Positions 22,762 to 34,767 are shown, numbered from the stretch's first letter. The stretch: 64,000 nucleotides of DNA from Eurosta solidaginis (GCF_040869045.1 NC_090321.1:75921183-75985182), one strand, 5' to 3'. The notes: generated by a model not told the origin, from the sequence alone. Numbers and translations: made by a program.

Positions 22762-23398
22762 TAGGCCGGGTCGATTTGTGGGGAGGCAAAAAAATCGCCC
22801 ATTGCTCTGTGAAAACATATTCTAGGGATCAAACTAAGAAACTTTTCCGAAGGAACCATACCTCTAAAACGAATTCTGATGTCCCCCCTCCCCCTTTTGG
22901 GTCGTAGTGGAAAATTTTGAAAATTCCCACTTTGAAATGCCTATGTTTTTTTCTTTTTGGAGTTTATTTTTCTCTTTAGAAATTTATTTAGTCAGAACAT
23001 ATGTAAATGAAAAAATGAATTTAACTTAGTAATAGAAAAGAAATTAAAAAAAAATATTTGAAATTAGCGTTTTTACAACCCCCTTTTAAAACCAAGGCAT
23101 CACTGTGCATTTGCATGTCGTAAACATAGTTGTGTGGGTTTTTTATTCAACCGTTTTAAAAAATGAAGGTATCACTGTGACACAATTGCAGATCGTAAAA
23201 TTGCTTGTGTTGTTTTTTTAAGCCACTACAAGACACAGCAGGTAGAATTGAAATTGCCCCTACCCAAAAGTTCGACCCAAAGGGGGGGACATCAGAATTC
23301 GTTTTAGAGGTATGGTTCCTTCGGCAAAGTTTCTTACTTTGATCCCCAGAATACGATTTTCACAGAGCAATGAGCGATTTTTAAATCGTCCCGCCCTA
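22762..23398. mobile_element. hAT-like MITE, 637 bp
   Basis: Terminal inverted repeats of about 140 bp starting TAGGCCGGGTCGATTT (left) and TAGGGCGGGACGATTT (right, reversed). Direct repeat ATGCTTAC (8 bp) at 22754-22761 and 23399-23406; other LINE copies have a single ATGCTTAC at that point. An 8-bp duplication and TAGGG ends fit hAT. No transposase ORF. Confidence 0.85.
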
Positions 23399-24000
23399 AT
23401 GCTTACGGAGATGACCCATTAAGCCACGATCAATCAGATGTCTGTTGGGATGTCCATTTTTCTGGGTATTCAACAGAAACTGTTTGTACAGCATTTTATT
23501 TCTCTTAATGATGGTACTCTCGCCTCATTTTGTAGGCGGTGTCCTGGGGACATAAGAACACCGCCCGTAGCGGGTTTGAGGGCATTGTTTTGGCAGGCCT
23601 GTATTTTCTTCCAGTGTATAACCTTAATGCTTTCAGACCATATCGGGGACGCTTAGCAAGTGCTGCCGGCAAGAGATTTGAGGATTTTATTATGGCTATG
23701 GATTTTATGTACAATTGTGGTTGCATGCTCTCCTAAATGTAGATCCTGATCGAACGGTACCTTAAGTTTTTGGGTGTAAGATAGTCGGTAGCGTAATGCC
23801 ATCGACGTGAGTGTCCAATGTGGTCGGCATTTGCCGTGTTCATGTTGTAAATAAGGTCGCCGATGATTTGGTCGGTGACAATGTCAGGTTTCGCGAGGCG
23901 AAAAACCTGAGATATCAGGGAGATAGCTGTTTATTTTATTACAAAGCTCTTCAATGTGTGGGCCTGGGCCTGCGGCCATTATTGGCAGCCATCGGCGTAG

Positions 24001-24308
24001 TGTGGAGAGAAACACGTTGCTTTGGCTTGTAGCAAATCAAAAAACTGACTTTATTTAATATTTTCTTCTATTTATAATATAAAGCTAAAAGGTATGTAAT
24101 TTTTATGACTAAGTCAATGATTGGTGTGAATGGACAAGGGTAATCTGAGTTCGCATATGCTGACCGTTAAGTAGGTCAGTAGGTATCCAATATCGAAATA
24201 CGAAAGTGTATTGCACTGCAAATGAGTTGAGCAATCTGAGGTGGATGATTCAGGCGATATTGTTATATTGTAAAAATTTAATTGCGCTGATTACCGTTGT
24301 CCATTACA
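24001..24308. repeat. Solo LTR, 308 bp
   Basis: TGTGGAGAG..CCATTACA with GTAG duplicated on both sides (23997-24000, 24309-24312). It interrupts family A LINE sequence that is continuous in other copies. No internal region, hence a solo LTR left by recombination. Confidence 0.8.
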
Positions 24309-24937
24309 GTAGTAAACGATAGTGACTCCTTCTGGTGGCGAAGGTAGCTTCGATATGTAGAAGTTAAACCGAAGTGGGGAAAGGACACCACCCTGTACTA
24401 CCCCTCGTTTAATTCTTTTGGGTTTGGATATTGTGTTCCTGAATTGCACCGATGCTTGCCGACCAGACAGATAATTTGCTGTCCACCTTTTGAGACTTAG
24501 ATTAAGGAAAGACCCTTACAGGTCTTGCAGTAACGTGCCGTGGTTGACCGTATCAAAAGCTTTTGACAGGCCTAGCGCAACGAGTACTGTCCTAGGGTGG
24601 GGAATTTGATTTAATCCGCAATTTTTGTGTTAATGGCGCGGTGTTAGTGCCATGTAGTTTTCGCAGGCCGTGCAGATGATTGGCAAATTTGCAGTGAAAT
24701 AGGGAAACAGAATGACTTCAAGTATCTTGGCCACTGGCGATAGGAGAGGTATCGGACAATGAGAATCTCCTATGTTTGCTGGTTTCCCAGGCTTTAGAAG
24801 CGGGACCACCTTGGCCATTTTCCATTTTTCGGAAATGACAAAGGTGGACAGGGACAGGTTGAAGACATGCGCTAGATAGTTAAATCCCTCTTTGCCTAAT
24901 TGTTTAAGCATCGGCATGGCAACGCCGTCTGGGCTTA

Positions 24938-25594
24938 ATTATATAGAAAACCATGCAAACATCCTGAAGTTTTTTTTATTTTACAACGAGTACGACACTC
25001 TTGTATACCCCTTTATACCAATAAAATAAAACAAAATTTGGTAATTTTTTTGAGATTTGATCCTTTTTTTCGATGAATTTTTGTCCCAAATGTAAGCATT
25101 GTGTGGCAACCGTGGGGACATGTAATTGTTTCTCTTTCATCTTCGCTCTTATCTGCTGACTACATATGTGTATGTGAAATAATTTCTTCGCATTAAGCTG
25201 TTGGTTATGTCTGTGAAATATTCTTCATTGCCTTTTATGCGTATGGCTTACCATCGTTGTGTTTATTTACTAATAGCATAGTGATGTTAAAAATGCTAAT
25301 ATTCGCCACATTATTTATAGCTACTAATCAACCTGACTCTTATTACATGCTATTTAGTATGTGCGTATAAAAAAATGTTATTATGCATTGACATATATTT
25401 TTGATTATGTATAAGGCTTATTTGTAGCGTCGATAAGGCCAAAGTTTACTTCGTGAAACTTGTAAGCGGTCGCTTGTTGCGAGTGAATCTGCAAATGCTG
25501 TCCATGACGAAAAGTGCATGGGAAATTTCTTGGCAAAACTAGAAAGCCAAAATTAATAAAAAAGATTTGATTCGCGCCAAGATAAAAAAAAAGA
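24938..25594. other. Unassigned AT-rich DNA
   Basis: No supported gene. A short minus frame ending SLATSDRLQVSRSKLWPYRR (about 25430-25530) is open but not recognised. Confidence 0.5.
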
Positions 25595-25895
25595 ACTATG
25601 CGAGATTTACCTCCTATGAGATTTAGGCTGAGCTTCTCTTCCAATTTGCATCGAATTCCTTTTTTTTAATTTTTCCCTACAAACTGGCGGGACGAAACTT
25701 TTGTCCAAGAAGATTTTCATTGGAAAAATGTACTCGGAGTGTTTGACAAACTACTGTCCAGGGCCACCTTGCTTAGAAAAACTTTTTCCTAATTAAAAAA
25801 ACTTTCCCAAAATTTTTGATGTTGCTGTGCCCCGGCCTGAACACAGGACCTTCGGTGTGGTAAGCAGAGCACGCTACCACCACACTATGGTGTCA
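25595..25895 (-). mobile_element. tRNA-derived SINE, minus strand
   Basis: SINE body with AGCTTCTCTTCCAATTTGCA at left and the tRNA-like head at right (GAGCACGCTACCACCACACT). Diverged, with internal deletions. Confidence 0.7.
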
Positions 25896-26099
25896 TATCT
25901 CAACAACCAATTTTATGTTAAGATCACCTATTAGTTGCATTAAATAATTTTTTGGGCTTATCGATGCTACAAATTAGTCTTAAAGATAAGAGTATATCTA
26001 AAAAAAATTTAAAACAACATGTTAACAGTTTTTTAGATGCACGTAGCACGAGTAGCATGTAATAAAAGTTAGGTTGATTATAAAAAAAAAAAAGAAAAA

Positions 26100-26408
26100 A
26101 ATGTAAGGCGCGATAACCTGCGCAGAGATTTTAGGCCGAGCTTCTCTTCCAATTTGCGTCGTGCTCCTTTTTAATTTTTCCTACAAATTGTTTTATGCCG
26201 ACTGCGAATGCCATCTGCGAGGCAGATGAGTTTTCACTTAGAGCTTTTCATTGCCAAACACTGCCGAGGGGTGACACCCCTTAGAAAATTTGTCTTCTAA
26301 TTGAAAAACTTGTTTCTAAAATTTTGATGTTGCTTTGCCCGTGGTGTGACACCAGGATCTCTTGGTGTGGTAGGCGGAGTACGCTACCATCACACCACGG
26401 CGGCGTAG
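26100..26408 (-). mobile_element. tRNA-derived SINE, minus strand
   Basis: Well-preserved body (GAGCTTCTCTTCCAATTTGC, GCCATCTGCGAGGCAGATGA) and head (GTACGCTACCATCACACCAC). Confidence 0.75.
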
Positions 26409-26426
26409 CCATAAATAACATTAATG

Positions 26427-27132
26427 CCCGGTTTTTCAGTACGAGTTTAAACTACAGTCAAGGTTGACCAGAGTTTAACCCTGCCACTTCGGCCGCTTAA
26501 GCTGAGGCGAAACTTTATGTTATCGAAGAAAGTGGCAAGGTTATGCTATGTTCAAACAGAAAAATAAATTGAGGCAATATCAATTCAAATTGAGTGGTGT
26601 TCATACAACTCAATTTAGCTTACACAATAGTAATTTGATGGCCAGTTGGCTCATCTCTACAGCAACAACATACCTGTGTTCAGAATGTCAAAATGTGCGT
26701 GTTGGAATTAGGTGAATGAAATGGAATGAAAACATAAAGCTTTAAATTTTTTATGTGTTGTAAGATAATGTGTTCAATGTTTTGGTTTCATTTTGAGTTT
26801 GCCATCCTCTTTTGACAATTCCTACTCCAGTGAAATGAAAAAATAATATCAGCTGATGAGATGAGCCAACCATATAGTTGAGCCATGCGCAGCTGACGTT
26901 TAAATCTACTCAATAAACACACTTTACAAGGTTGTATTTACAGTTTGAAACAATTTATTACGCAATTTTTTTTAAATTGGCAATTTGTTATTACAATTTA
27001 TTATATGATAAATTGCGTAATAAATTGCCCAAATGGTATAAATTGCCAATATGGCGTGTGTTTGTACCTAGTATTAAACTCTAGTCAACTTTAACTGTAG
27101 TTTAAACTCGCACTGAATAACCGGGCATAAAA
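26427..27132. mobile_element. MITE with CCCGGTT terminal inverted repeats
   Basis: Left end ATGCCCGGTTTTTCAGTACG followed by AGTTTAAACTACAGTCAAGG; the right end is its inverted complement ending ACTGAATAACCGGGCAT. The repeats are about 55 bp. Target duplication not clear. No coding capacity. Confidence 0.65.
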
Positions 27133-27631
27133 AGGCTATAACTTCTTTGTTTATTAACTAAGTAAATGCTTCCAAAGCAACAATGTAATGAATTTGGAAG
27201 TACTTTCGTCTGGTGTTTCAAACTGCGAATACAACCTTGTAAAGTGTGTTTATTGAGTAGGTTTAAACGTCAGTTGCGCATGGCTCAACTATATGGTTGG
27301 CTCATCTCATCAGCTGATATTATTTTTTTCCTTTCACTGGAGTAGGAATTGTCAAAAGAGGATGGCAAACTCAAAATGAAACCAAAACATTGAACACATT
27401 TTCTTACACCACACAAAAATTTCAAAGTTTTATGTTTTCATTCCATTCCATTAGCCTAATTCCAACACGCACATTTTGACATTCTGAACAAAGGTATGTT
27501 GTAGCTGTAGAGATGAGCCAACCGGCTATCAAATTACTATTGTGTAAGCTAAATTGAGTTGTATGAACACCACTCAATTTAAATTGAAATTGCCTCAATT
27601 TATTTTTCTGTTTGAACATAGTATTAATTGA
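26546..27631. repeat. Large inverted repeat, two arms of about 410 bp
   Basis: Arm 1 (about 26546-26955) and arm 2 (about 27216-27631) are reverse complements, roughly 90% or better by eye, with a spacer of about 260 bp. Markers: TCAGCTGATGAGATGAGCCA in arm 1 against TGGCTCATCTCATCAGCTGA in arm 2. It could be two opposed copies of a MITE or one foldback. The right end of the CCCGGTT MITE falls in the spacer. Confidence 0.8.
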
Positions 27632-27639
27632 CATCTATA

Positions 27640-28370
27640 AAATTATCCTTGGCAAAACTTAAATTTTGAGCTCTTGGTTGACACTTTTTAGGAAACACCC
27701 ATATGTAGTAAAGCATGCCAGGTAGGACAGTTATGTTAGGTTCTGCCTTCACTAAGGCATCACCAGCGGGTGGTACCGCTCTTCAAAAGTGTCCAGAGGT
27801 TCCAGCTTCATATTTGTGAATGCCAGCCTTGAGTTAAGATTGAATACATGTATAAAAACTGGGTTGTTCTGAGTTGCTCTTGTTTAGAGCAACACTAATA
27901 GCGTTTTCTTTTCTGAAACAAATTGTTGCCTAAGTAAATGTTATAGCCATAATAGGGTTACTCCTATCCCAGAAAATTTTCAACATTTATAGTGCATGCA
28001 AAGAACATAAATGGCTACCCCGTGTATTAGCTGATTTTCACAAACGCGCTGTCAACGATAATAAAAATTCATTAGCAATTATTTCCTTCATTTCAATTTT
28101 ATTCGCTAAAAATTTGTGAAGTTACGAAAATAAATTGTACCGAACAGCTGATTTAGCAGGGTTGCACTGCTACACCGCCATTTTATGCAGGGTAAATTGT
28201 AACGCTTTTGCGTTGCGAGCAGGCAACAATTTTCACAAAAGAACGAAATACCCTGTAAAGGCGTTACCTCCTTTTTAGAATAGAACAAAATATATTAACA
28301 ACCCTTGCGCGGCGTACAAAAAGCGTAACACTTTTGCCAGAAAAGAAAACTATAAATTAAAGCAACCTAG
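27640..28370. other. Unassigned non-coding DNA
   Basis: No gene, RNA or clear transposon boundary seen. Confidence 0.5.
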
Positions 28371-28374
28371 AAAT

Positions 28375-28690
28375 CAGACCGATAACAGGTCGACAACAGG
28401 CCGATGAGAAATCGACTTTAATAAAGAATCGATAGTACTCCAATAACCCGTCGATAGGAAAATAAAGCCTTCGATAACAAACCAACAACACGTCGATAAC
28501 CGATCGATTACAAACCGTCAACCATTCCATAACAGGATGGAAATTTATCGATAACAAATAAATAAAAAGACGATAACGCGTAGATAGCAGTTGTTTTCGT
28601 TAACAAACTGATAAACTTTTATAATAAGACGATAACAAACCGATAATTTGTCAATATCGATTGTTACAGATAACGAGCAAAGGAAGCTCT
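28375..28690. repeat. Degenerate CGATAAC-type short tandem array
   Basis: About 20 variants of a motif of the form CGATAACAAACCGATAAC, at irregular spacing of about 15-22 bp. Satellite-like and decayed. Confidence 0.6.
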
Positions 28691-28860
28691 TCTCAAATTA
28701 CAAATATACCGAAATAGCCCAAAATCAGCCCGAAATGGTTTAGAAAAAGTCGCAAAGTAGTCCGAAATGGTCCCGAAACAATTCCGAAACGATCCCAAAC
28801 TAATCACGAAAACATCCTAAACTTATTTCTTAAGCGTCTAGGCATTATTCTGAAGACATT
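28691..28860. repeat. Degenerate CCCGAAA-type array
   Basis: Irregular copies of TCCCGAAACAATTCCGAAAC-like units directly after the GATAAC array. No coding signal. Confidence 0.5.
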
Positions 28861-28874
28861 ATTATAAGTAAAAA

Positions 28875-29215
28875 TAAATGTAAGGAGCGATAAACTCCGA
28901 AGAGCTTTTAGGTCGATTTTCTCTTCCAATTTGCGTGGTGCTCCTTTTTAATTTTTCCTACAAATTGGCGGAACAGGAACTACTTGTTGTATGCCGACTC
29001 CGAACGGCATCTGCAAGGCAGATGAGTTTTCACTGCAGACATTCATTCGGAGTGCCTGACAAACACTGCCGAGGGGCGACCGCGCTTAGAAAAATTATCT
29101 TTTAATTGAAAAAATGTGTCTCTAAAATTTGGTGTTGCTTTTCCCGGCGCGTGAAACCAGGATCTTCGGTGTGGATGGCGGAGCACGCTACCATCACACC
29201 ACGGTGGCATTAGGA
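28875..29215 (-). mobile_element. tRNA-derived SINE, minus strand
   Basis: Body (CTCTTCCAATTTGCGTGGTG, GAACGGCATCTGCAAGGCAG) and head (GCACGCTACCATCACACCAC). Confidence 0.75.
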
Positions 29216-30180
29216 ATGCTGAGAATTTTTAAAATAATTTTATTTCAACTGATTCCAACGAGAGGCTTAATGAAATAATTAGTCAAGGTTTCTATATTAA
29301 AGCTCTTATTGAGCTCAATCTTCCATACAAAATACAGCATCTTAATTATCTCATTATTGCTTTATTGAATGCCTAATGGAGTGAAAAATCTAGTTAGTTT
29401 TGCTTGGTGTTTCTGCTTTTATGAGAGAGATTTGAGAGAAATATAAAAACAGAGAAAAATGTAAATCTTTTATTTTTGCATCATGTTTAACAAAAGATAA
29501 TATGCCTTTTTCAAAAATAGGCGCATATTTAGTTCGGTGTAGCATTTTTGTATGAATAGTTGCGCCAAAGAGGATAAATTATAACAAGAGCCATCAGTTT
29601 GCAACGAGTGGCGAGTAACTACATAGCTGGAAAAAAAAAATGTATGCCGAATTTTTTCTATGAGGGAGTTTTTTGAATTGTCTCCCATTTATCCCTGCAG
29701 TGTAGGCACGTTATACAACTGTGAATTTTGAAAAGAGAATTAATTAATTAATTAAATACAGTCGGAAAAATAAAAATAAACACAAATATAGAACACATTT
29801 TATGCACATTTCGGCAAAAAAACTAGCGGCTACCTCATAGAAAACATCGAGCAAATGACTACGAATAGCAGACTGACGTCTCTTATTATAATTTATCCTC
29901 TTTGGTGGCGCATGCATTTTGTTGTGATTGGCCCCTAGTCATAGTCGAAATAAAATATAGTTTTATTGGTTTAAACATGCTTCTAAATTAAATATCATTT
30001 CAAGTCTGTTATAGTCCACTTAAACACTATTTTATCTCTAAAACGTATTTTAAATTTAAAATGACATTAGCGCGATTTTAATTTTTTAAAATAGGTGTTA
30101 AGTTGGTGGTCTGCTGTCAAAAGTTGCGATAAATTAAACAATTTATTATTTAAACGCGATGAACTTAAATGGAAGTGAAA
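29216..30180. repeat. AT-rich DNA with an inverted pair
   Basis: GCGCCAAAGAGGATAAATTA (about 29561) and its near complement TAATTTATCCTCTTTGGTGG (about 29888) form inverted arms of about 40 bp around about 290 bp. Nothing else is assigned in this stretch. Confidence 0.5.
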
Positions 30181-32590
30181 CAAGTAAGGAAGGCTAAGTT
30201 CGGGTGTAACCGAACATTACATACTCAGTTGAGAGCTATGGAGGCAAAATAAGGGAAAATCACTTCGTAGTAAAATGAACCTAGGGTAACCCTGGAATGT
30301 GTTTGTATGACATGTGTATCAAATGGAAGGTATTAAAGAGTATTTTAAGAGGGAGTGGGCCATAGTTCTATAGATGGACGCCATTTAGGGATATCGCCAT
30401 AAACGTGGACCAGGGGTGACTCTAGAATGCGTTTGTACAATATGGGTATCAAACGAAAGGTGTGGATGAGTATTTTAAAACGGAGTGGGCCTTAGTTCTA
30501 TGGGTGGACGCCTTTTCGAGATATCGCCATAAAGGTGGACCAGGGCTGACTCTAGAATTTGTTTGTACGATATGAGTATCAAATGAAAGGTGTTAATAAG
30601 TATTTTAAAAGGGAGTGGGCCTTAGTTCTATAGGTGGACGCCTTTTCGAGATATCGCCATAAAGGTGGACCAGGGGTGAATCTAGAATTTGTTTGTACGA
30701 TATGGGTATCAAATTAAAGGTGATAATGAGTATTTTAAAAGTGTCATGTAGTAGTTTTCGCACTTACCTTACCACACACCTATTCACGTATTAAAATAAA
30801 GTAACACTGAATTCATGGATGGCTACGCATGTAAGCGTGGATAATATTAGTTTGCGTTTTTAATTAACTTTTAAAAGAATTCACAGAGTTTAATGAATAA
30901 TATTTTAGTCAAATATATGTTTATTGAAAAATGTATGATCGTTGATTGCTGAAGGTTCAACTTTTCTTCACGGCGGCTACTACACGACTCTCTTTTCGTT
31001 TTTGTACATCAACGACAGTTGTAGCGTATGTAGGGTTGTCTTAGGTTTAGATCAGGGTCGTATTACAATGGCATTTTTAGTGTTGGATAGAGGTTACGTG
31101 ACAAAAGGGAGTGGGCCTTAGTTCTATAGGTGGACGCCTTTTCGAGATATCGCCATAAAATTGGACCAGGGGTGACTCCAGAATTTGTTTGTACGATATG
31201 GGTATCAAATTAAAGGTATTAATGAGGGTTTTAAAAGGGAGTGGTGGTAGTTGTATATGTGAAGGCGTTTTCGAGATATCGAGCAAAATGTGGACCAGGG
31301 TGACCCAGAACATCATCTGTCGGGTACCGCTAATTTATTTATATATGTAATACCACGAACAGTTGTCCTTCCAAGATTCCAAGGGCTTTTGATTTCGCCC
31401 TGCAAAACTTTTTCATTTTCTTCTAGTTAATATGGTAGGTGTCACGCCCATTTTACAAAGTTTTTTTCTAAAGCTATATTTTGCGTCAATAGACCAATCC
31501 AATTAATATGTTTCATCCCTTTTTTCGTATTTGGTATATTATTATGGAATTTTTTTCATTTTTAGTAATTTTCTACATCGAAAAAGTGGGCGTGGTCATA
31601 GTCGGATTTCGGCCATTTTTTACACCAATATAAAGTGAGTTCAGATAAGTACGTGAACTGAGTTTAGTAAAGATATATCGATTTTTGCTCAAGTTATCGT
31701 GTTAACGGCCGAGCGGAAGGACAGACGGTCGACTGTGCATAAAAACTGGGCGTGGCTTCAACCGATTTCGCCCTTTTTCACAGAAAACAGTTATCGTCCT
31801 AGAATCCAAGCCTCTACAAAATTTCACAAGGATTGGTAATGTTTTGTTCGACATATGGCATTAAAAGTATCCTAGACAAATTAAATAAAAAGGGCGGAGC
31901 CTTTTTGCACCATATCATTACTGGAGTTGAATGTTGACATAATTTACTTATATACTGTAAATATATTAACTTTTCTTTTAAAATTTGACTTTAAAAAAAT
32001 TTTTTTTTATAAAGTGGGCGTGGTCGTTCTCCGAGTTTGCTAATTTTTATTAAGCATACATATAGTAATAAGAGTAACGTTCCTGCCAAATTTCATCATG
32101 ATATCTTCAACGACTGCCAAATTACAGCTTGCAAAACTTCTAAATTACCTTCTTTTAAAAGTGGGCGGTGACACGCCCATTGTCCAAAATTTTACTAGTT
32201 TTCCATTCTGCGTCATAAGTTCAACTCACCTACCAAGTTTCATCGCTTTATCCGTATTTGGTAATGAATTATCGCACTTTTTCGATTTTTCGAAATTTTC
32301 GATATCGAAAAAGTGGGCGTGGTTATAGTCCGATATCGTTTATTTTAAATAGCGATCTGAGATGAGTGCCCAGGAACCTACATACCAAATTTCATCAAGA
32401 TACCTCAAAATGTACTCAAGTTATCGTGTTAACGGACGGACGGACATGGCTCAATCGAATTTTTTTCGATACTGATGATTTTGATATATGGAAGTCTATA
32501 TCTATCTCGATTCCTTTATACCTGTACAACCAACCGTTATTCAATCAAAGTTAATATACTCTGTGAGCTCTGCTGAACTGAGTATAAAAA
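30181..32590. repeat. 2.4-kb non-coding repeat element with tandem subunits
   Basis: Starts near AAGTTCGGGTGTAACCGAAC and ends near GCTGAACTGAGTATAAAAAG; both ends share a TATACTCAGTT-like motif in inverted orientation. Subunits of about 123 bp, each with AGTGGGCCTTAGTTCTATRG, TTTCGAGATATCGCCATAAA and GTGGACCAGGGGTGACTC, occur about five times (30265-31310). The right half has repeated AAGTGGGCGTGGTC phrases. No ORF of substance. Class unknown; interrupted by a solo LTR. Confidence 0.65.
30742..31103. repeat. Solo LTR, 362 bp
   Basis: TGTCATGTAG..GTTACGTGACA with imperfect terminal inverted bases and AAAG on both sides (30738-30741, 31104-31107). It interrupts one of the 123-bp subunits; other subunits give the empty site. 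Confidence 0.85.
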
Positions 32591-32599
32591 GGCTTCGCC

Positions 32600-34505
32600 G
32601 AGAATCAAATATACACGTCAGGAACTAATTTATTATACCTAGAATGCGTATTAATAGGTTTGTGACGAAAATTACACAATTTTAAAATGTGCGATGGTTA
32701 CTTGGCTCCACATATGCGAAATCTTTAATTCTATTCCGCATTCATAGATATTTGGAGTTTTGATATTTTAGTATCTTTTGTGGAAAAAGTAGCATCCTAT
32801 ACTGATTTTGGTATTAAATTTAGAAATAAATATTCAATGGAAGGAATTATTTACCTCAGGCGTCAATTTTTAATACATGTCAAAAAATTTTGGGAGAGGT
32901 GTCAAATGACGCGTTTTAATTTCGGAAGCAATAATCCGAAGGCGGAAAAGTAATACTTTTACTCTGTTAAGATATTTTTGCAAAAAAAAAGTTAAAGACT
33001 TTCATGTGGTTGATGTAATTTTAGTGATAATGTTGTACACAGGAAAGAATTAACTAAAAAGGCGTTTTGCGCTGATACAATTTTCACCAGTTTCCCAGCC
33101 GTTTGAGCGTAATTATTCGGTTTTTTGTGAATATCTATTAATAAAAGAATGATTTCTTATTTCCGACTTCTAATTATTGAATTACATTACAGAATTCTTG
33201 AATGCAATTCTGCTGGCATTTCCTTTTGTGTCTTCTATTCCCCTTTACATTTGCCAATTCCTCTTAAAATAAAGCGTGAAATAAAGCACGAAATACATCA
33301 AGAATTAGCAACAAGAATTTTAAGAACTGCTTGATACGGGTGCTGTTGTACTACTTCCCTCCTTCATCACCCTCTTAGTCTATGTCAAGATCGACGGTTA
33401 GGGCCACCTAACATTTAAGGTTTGCATCATTTTGGCCGTCACATCTGTCTTAATGCAAACAACTTTTCTTTACAACATTCTTACAAACTATATAAACTAT
33501 TCAACATGAATACGAGAGTATGAGTGAATCGCCTTGTTGCTTCCGTTGCTTTAAGGAGCCCAAATCCGCTTTAACTACCTATTCGTTTATGTTGCGAGAT
33601 TTAAGTAATTTTTTTAAGAACGAAATTAACTAAAGTTTCTTTAACTAAGTATGTTCATGTTAAATTAATAGATTGTGTACTCAATTTTAAATTGACGTCT
33701 GATAAAAAACTGCGAATTTTTACAAAACGTTTGCTAATAACTTTATTGAATGATAATTATCCGCCACCGGATTATGATCAAAACGCGTTTTCAGGTACTC
33801 CTTTTCAATATTTGTGGTATTTTAAGAGTTTCTGTCAAGTAAAAAATTGTAATCTTTTATACGTGGAGTCAAGTAACCACGGTTGTAAGGAACAGGGTGA
33901 ACTTTTAAAACTTCTAAAAAATTTCTTCATAGCGCCAATCAATTCCTTTTTTTCATGCGTTTTTATTATGTCTATGACAGATCAAAATTTTAAATCCCAT
34001 TTTTAATTTAGGCAAGATTTTAACTAAAGAGTATTTTAGTCAGCGACTATGATTACTGGCCATTGTCTTTAAAGTTAAAGAGCAAACGGCTGCTATCCAT
34101 TTTAACAATTTTTGGTAAAAAGCATAATAAAAACAATCACAAGGTATAAGAATTTCTGACATTATTGACATTTTTTCGCAATGTAAAAATTTTCAAATTT
34201 CTTAATTGTTTTATTTCCTTTTGTTTGGAGATCGATTTTTAAATAAGCAAAAACTTCAAAAAATAAATCATGGCCGACCAGAAGTGAAGGGTTATACCTT
34301 ATAAGTGGTTTTATCATGTTAAAAAATATAATATATTTTTGGGGCTGCCGACATATGTTCGTTAATGAAGCAAGTGACCCTGTGTGAAAAGGAAAAATTA
34401 ATTATTTTATCGTGTTGGTTCAATTAAATACAAAAACCGATTTATATGAAAATATTTTCATTTTTTAACGGTTTAAAATTATACGATAATTATTTAATTA
34501 CAATA
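32600..34505. other. Unassigned AT-rich DNA
   Basis: Open frames of 61 and 104 codons (33149, 33692) show no recognisable domain and biased AT composition. No gene is supported. Confidence 0.5.
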
Positions 34506-34510
34506 TGATA

Positions 34511-34671
34511 ATATGTGATCCGGCCTATGAAAAGGTGGCTTATGACTCAAAAAAGAAATTGCGGGAAACAGCTGTTAAAGATAAACAATGCATTTATTCA
34601 GTTTCTTAGTCGTTTTCTTTTTGTTTTTTTTTTGAGTCATAAGCCACCTTTTCATAGGCCGGGTCACATAT
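34511..34671. mobile_element. 161-bp hairpin MITE
   Basis: Two arms of 44 bp (34511-34554, 34628-34671) that pair with one mismatch; arm core GGCCTATGAAAAGGTGGCTT. The ends read TA-TGTGATCCGG and CCGGGTCACA-TA, compatible with a TA target duplication as in Tc1/mariner derivatives. No coding capacity. Confidence 0.75.
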
Positions 34672-34767
34672 GAAAAAGCATCGATTGGAAGAAAAAAAGA
34701 TCACAAAGAAAAATCAATGCCAACTATAACTATTATAATTAAAGTATTTCAAAGCAAAGTGCTGTTG

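Larger units (their letters stand above)
22287..24937 (-). pseudogene. Family A LINE copy, carrying two later insertions
   Basis: Minus-strand LINE with the 3' end at left (GTTGTTGTAGCAGTGCTTCG at about 22287). It runs from the ORF2 C-terminus ([14 protein letters not shown]) through the YADD region (near 24310) to the fingers domain (MPMLKQLGKEGFNYLAHVFN near 24900). It is interrupted by a hAT-like MITE at 22762-23398 and a solo LTR at 24001-24308. Many stops. It lies in the presumed EloC intron. Confidence 0.85.

Noticed and set aside
25405..25644. 79-codon minus ORF as an exon
   Set aside because: Open, but unrecognised and overlapping the edge of a SINE; insufficient support.
33149..33334. 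61-codon ORF
   Set aside because: Begins in AT-rich DNA, no homology recognised.
33692..34006. 104-codon plus-strand ORF as a host gene
   Set aside because: No recognisable domain, AT-driven composition, no upstream promoter or splice context.
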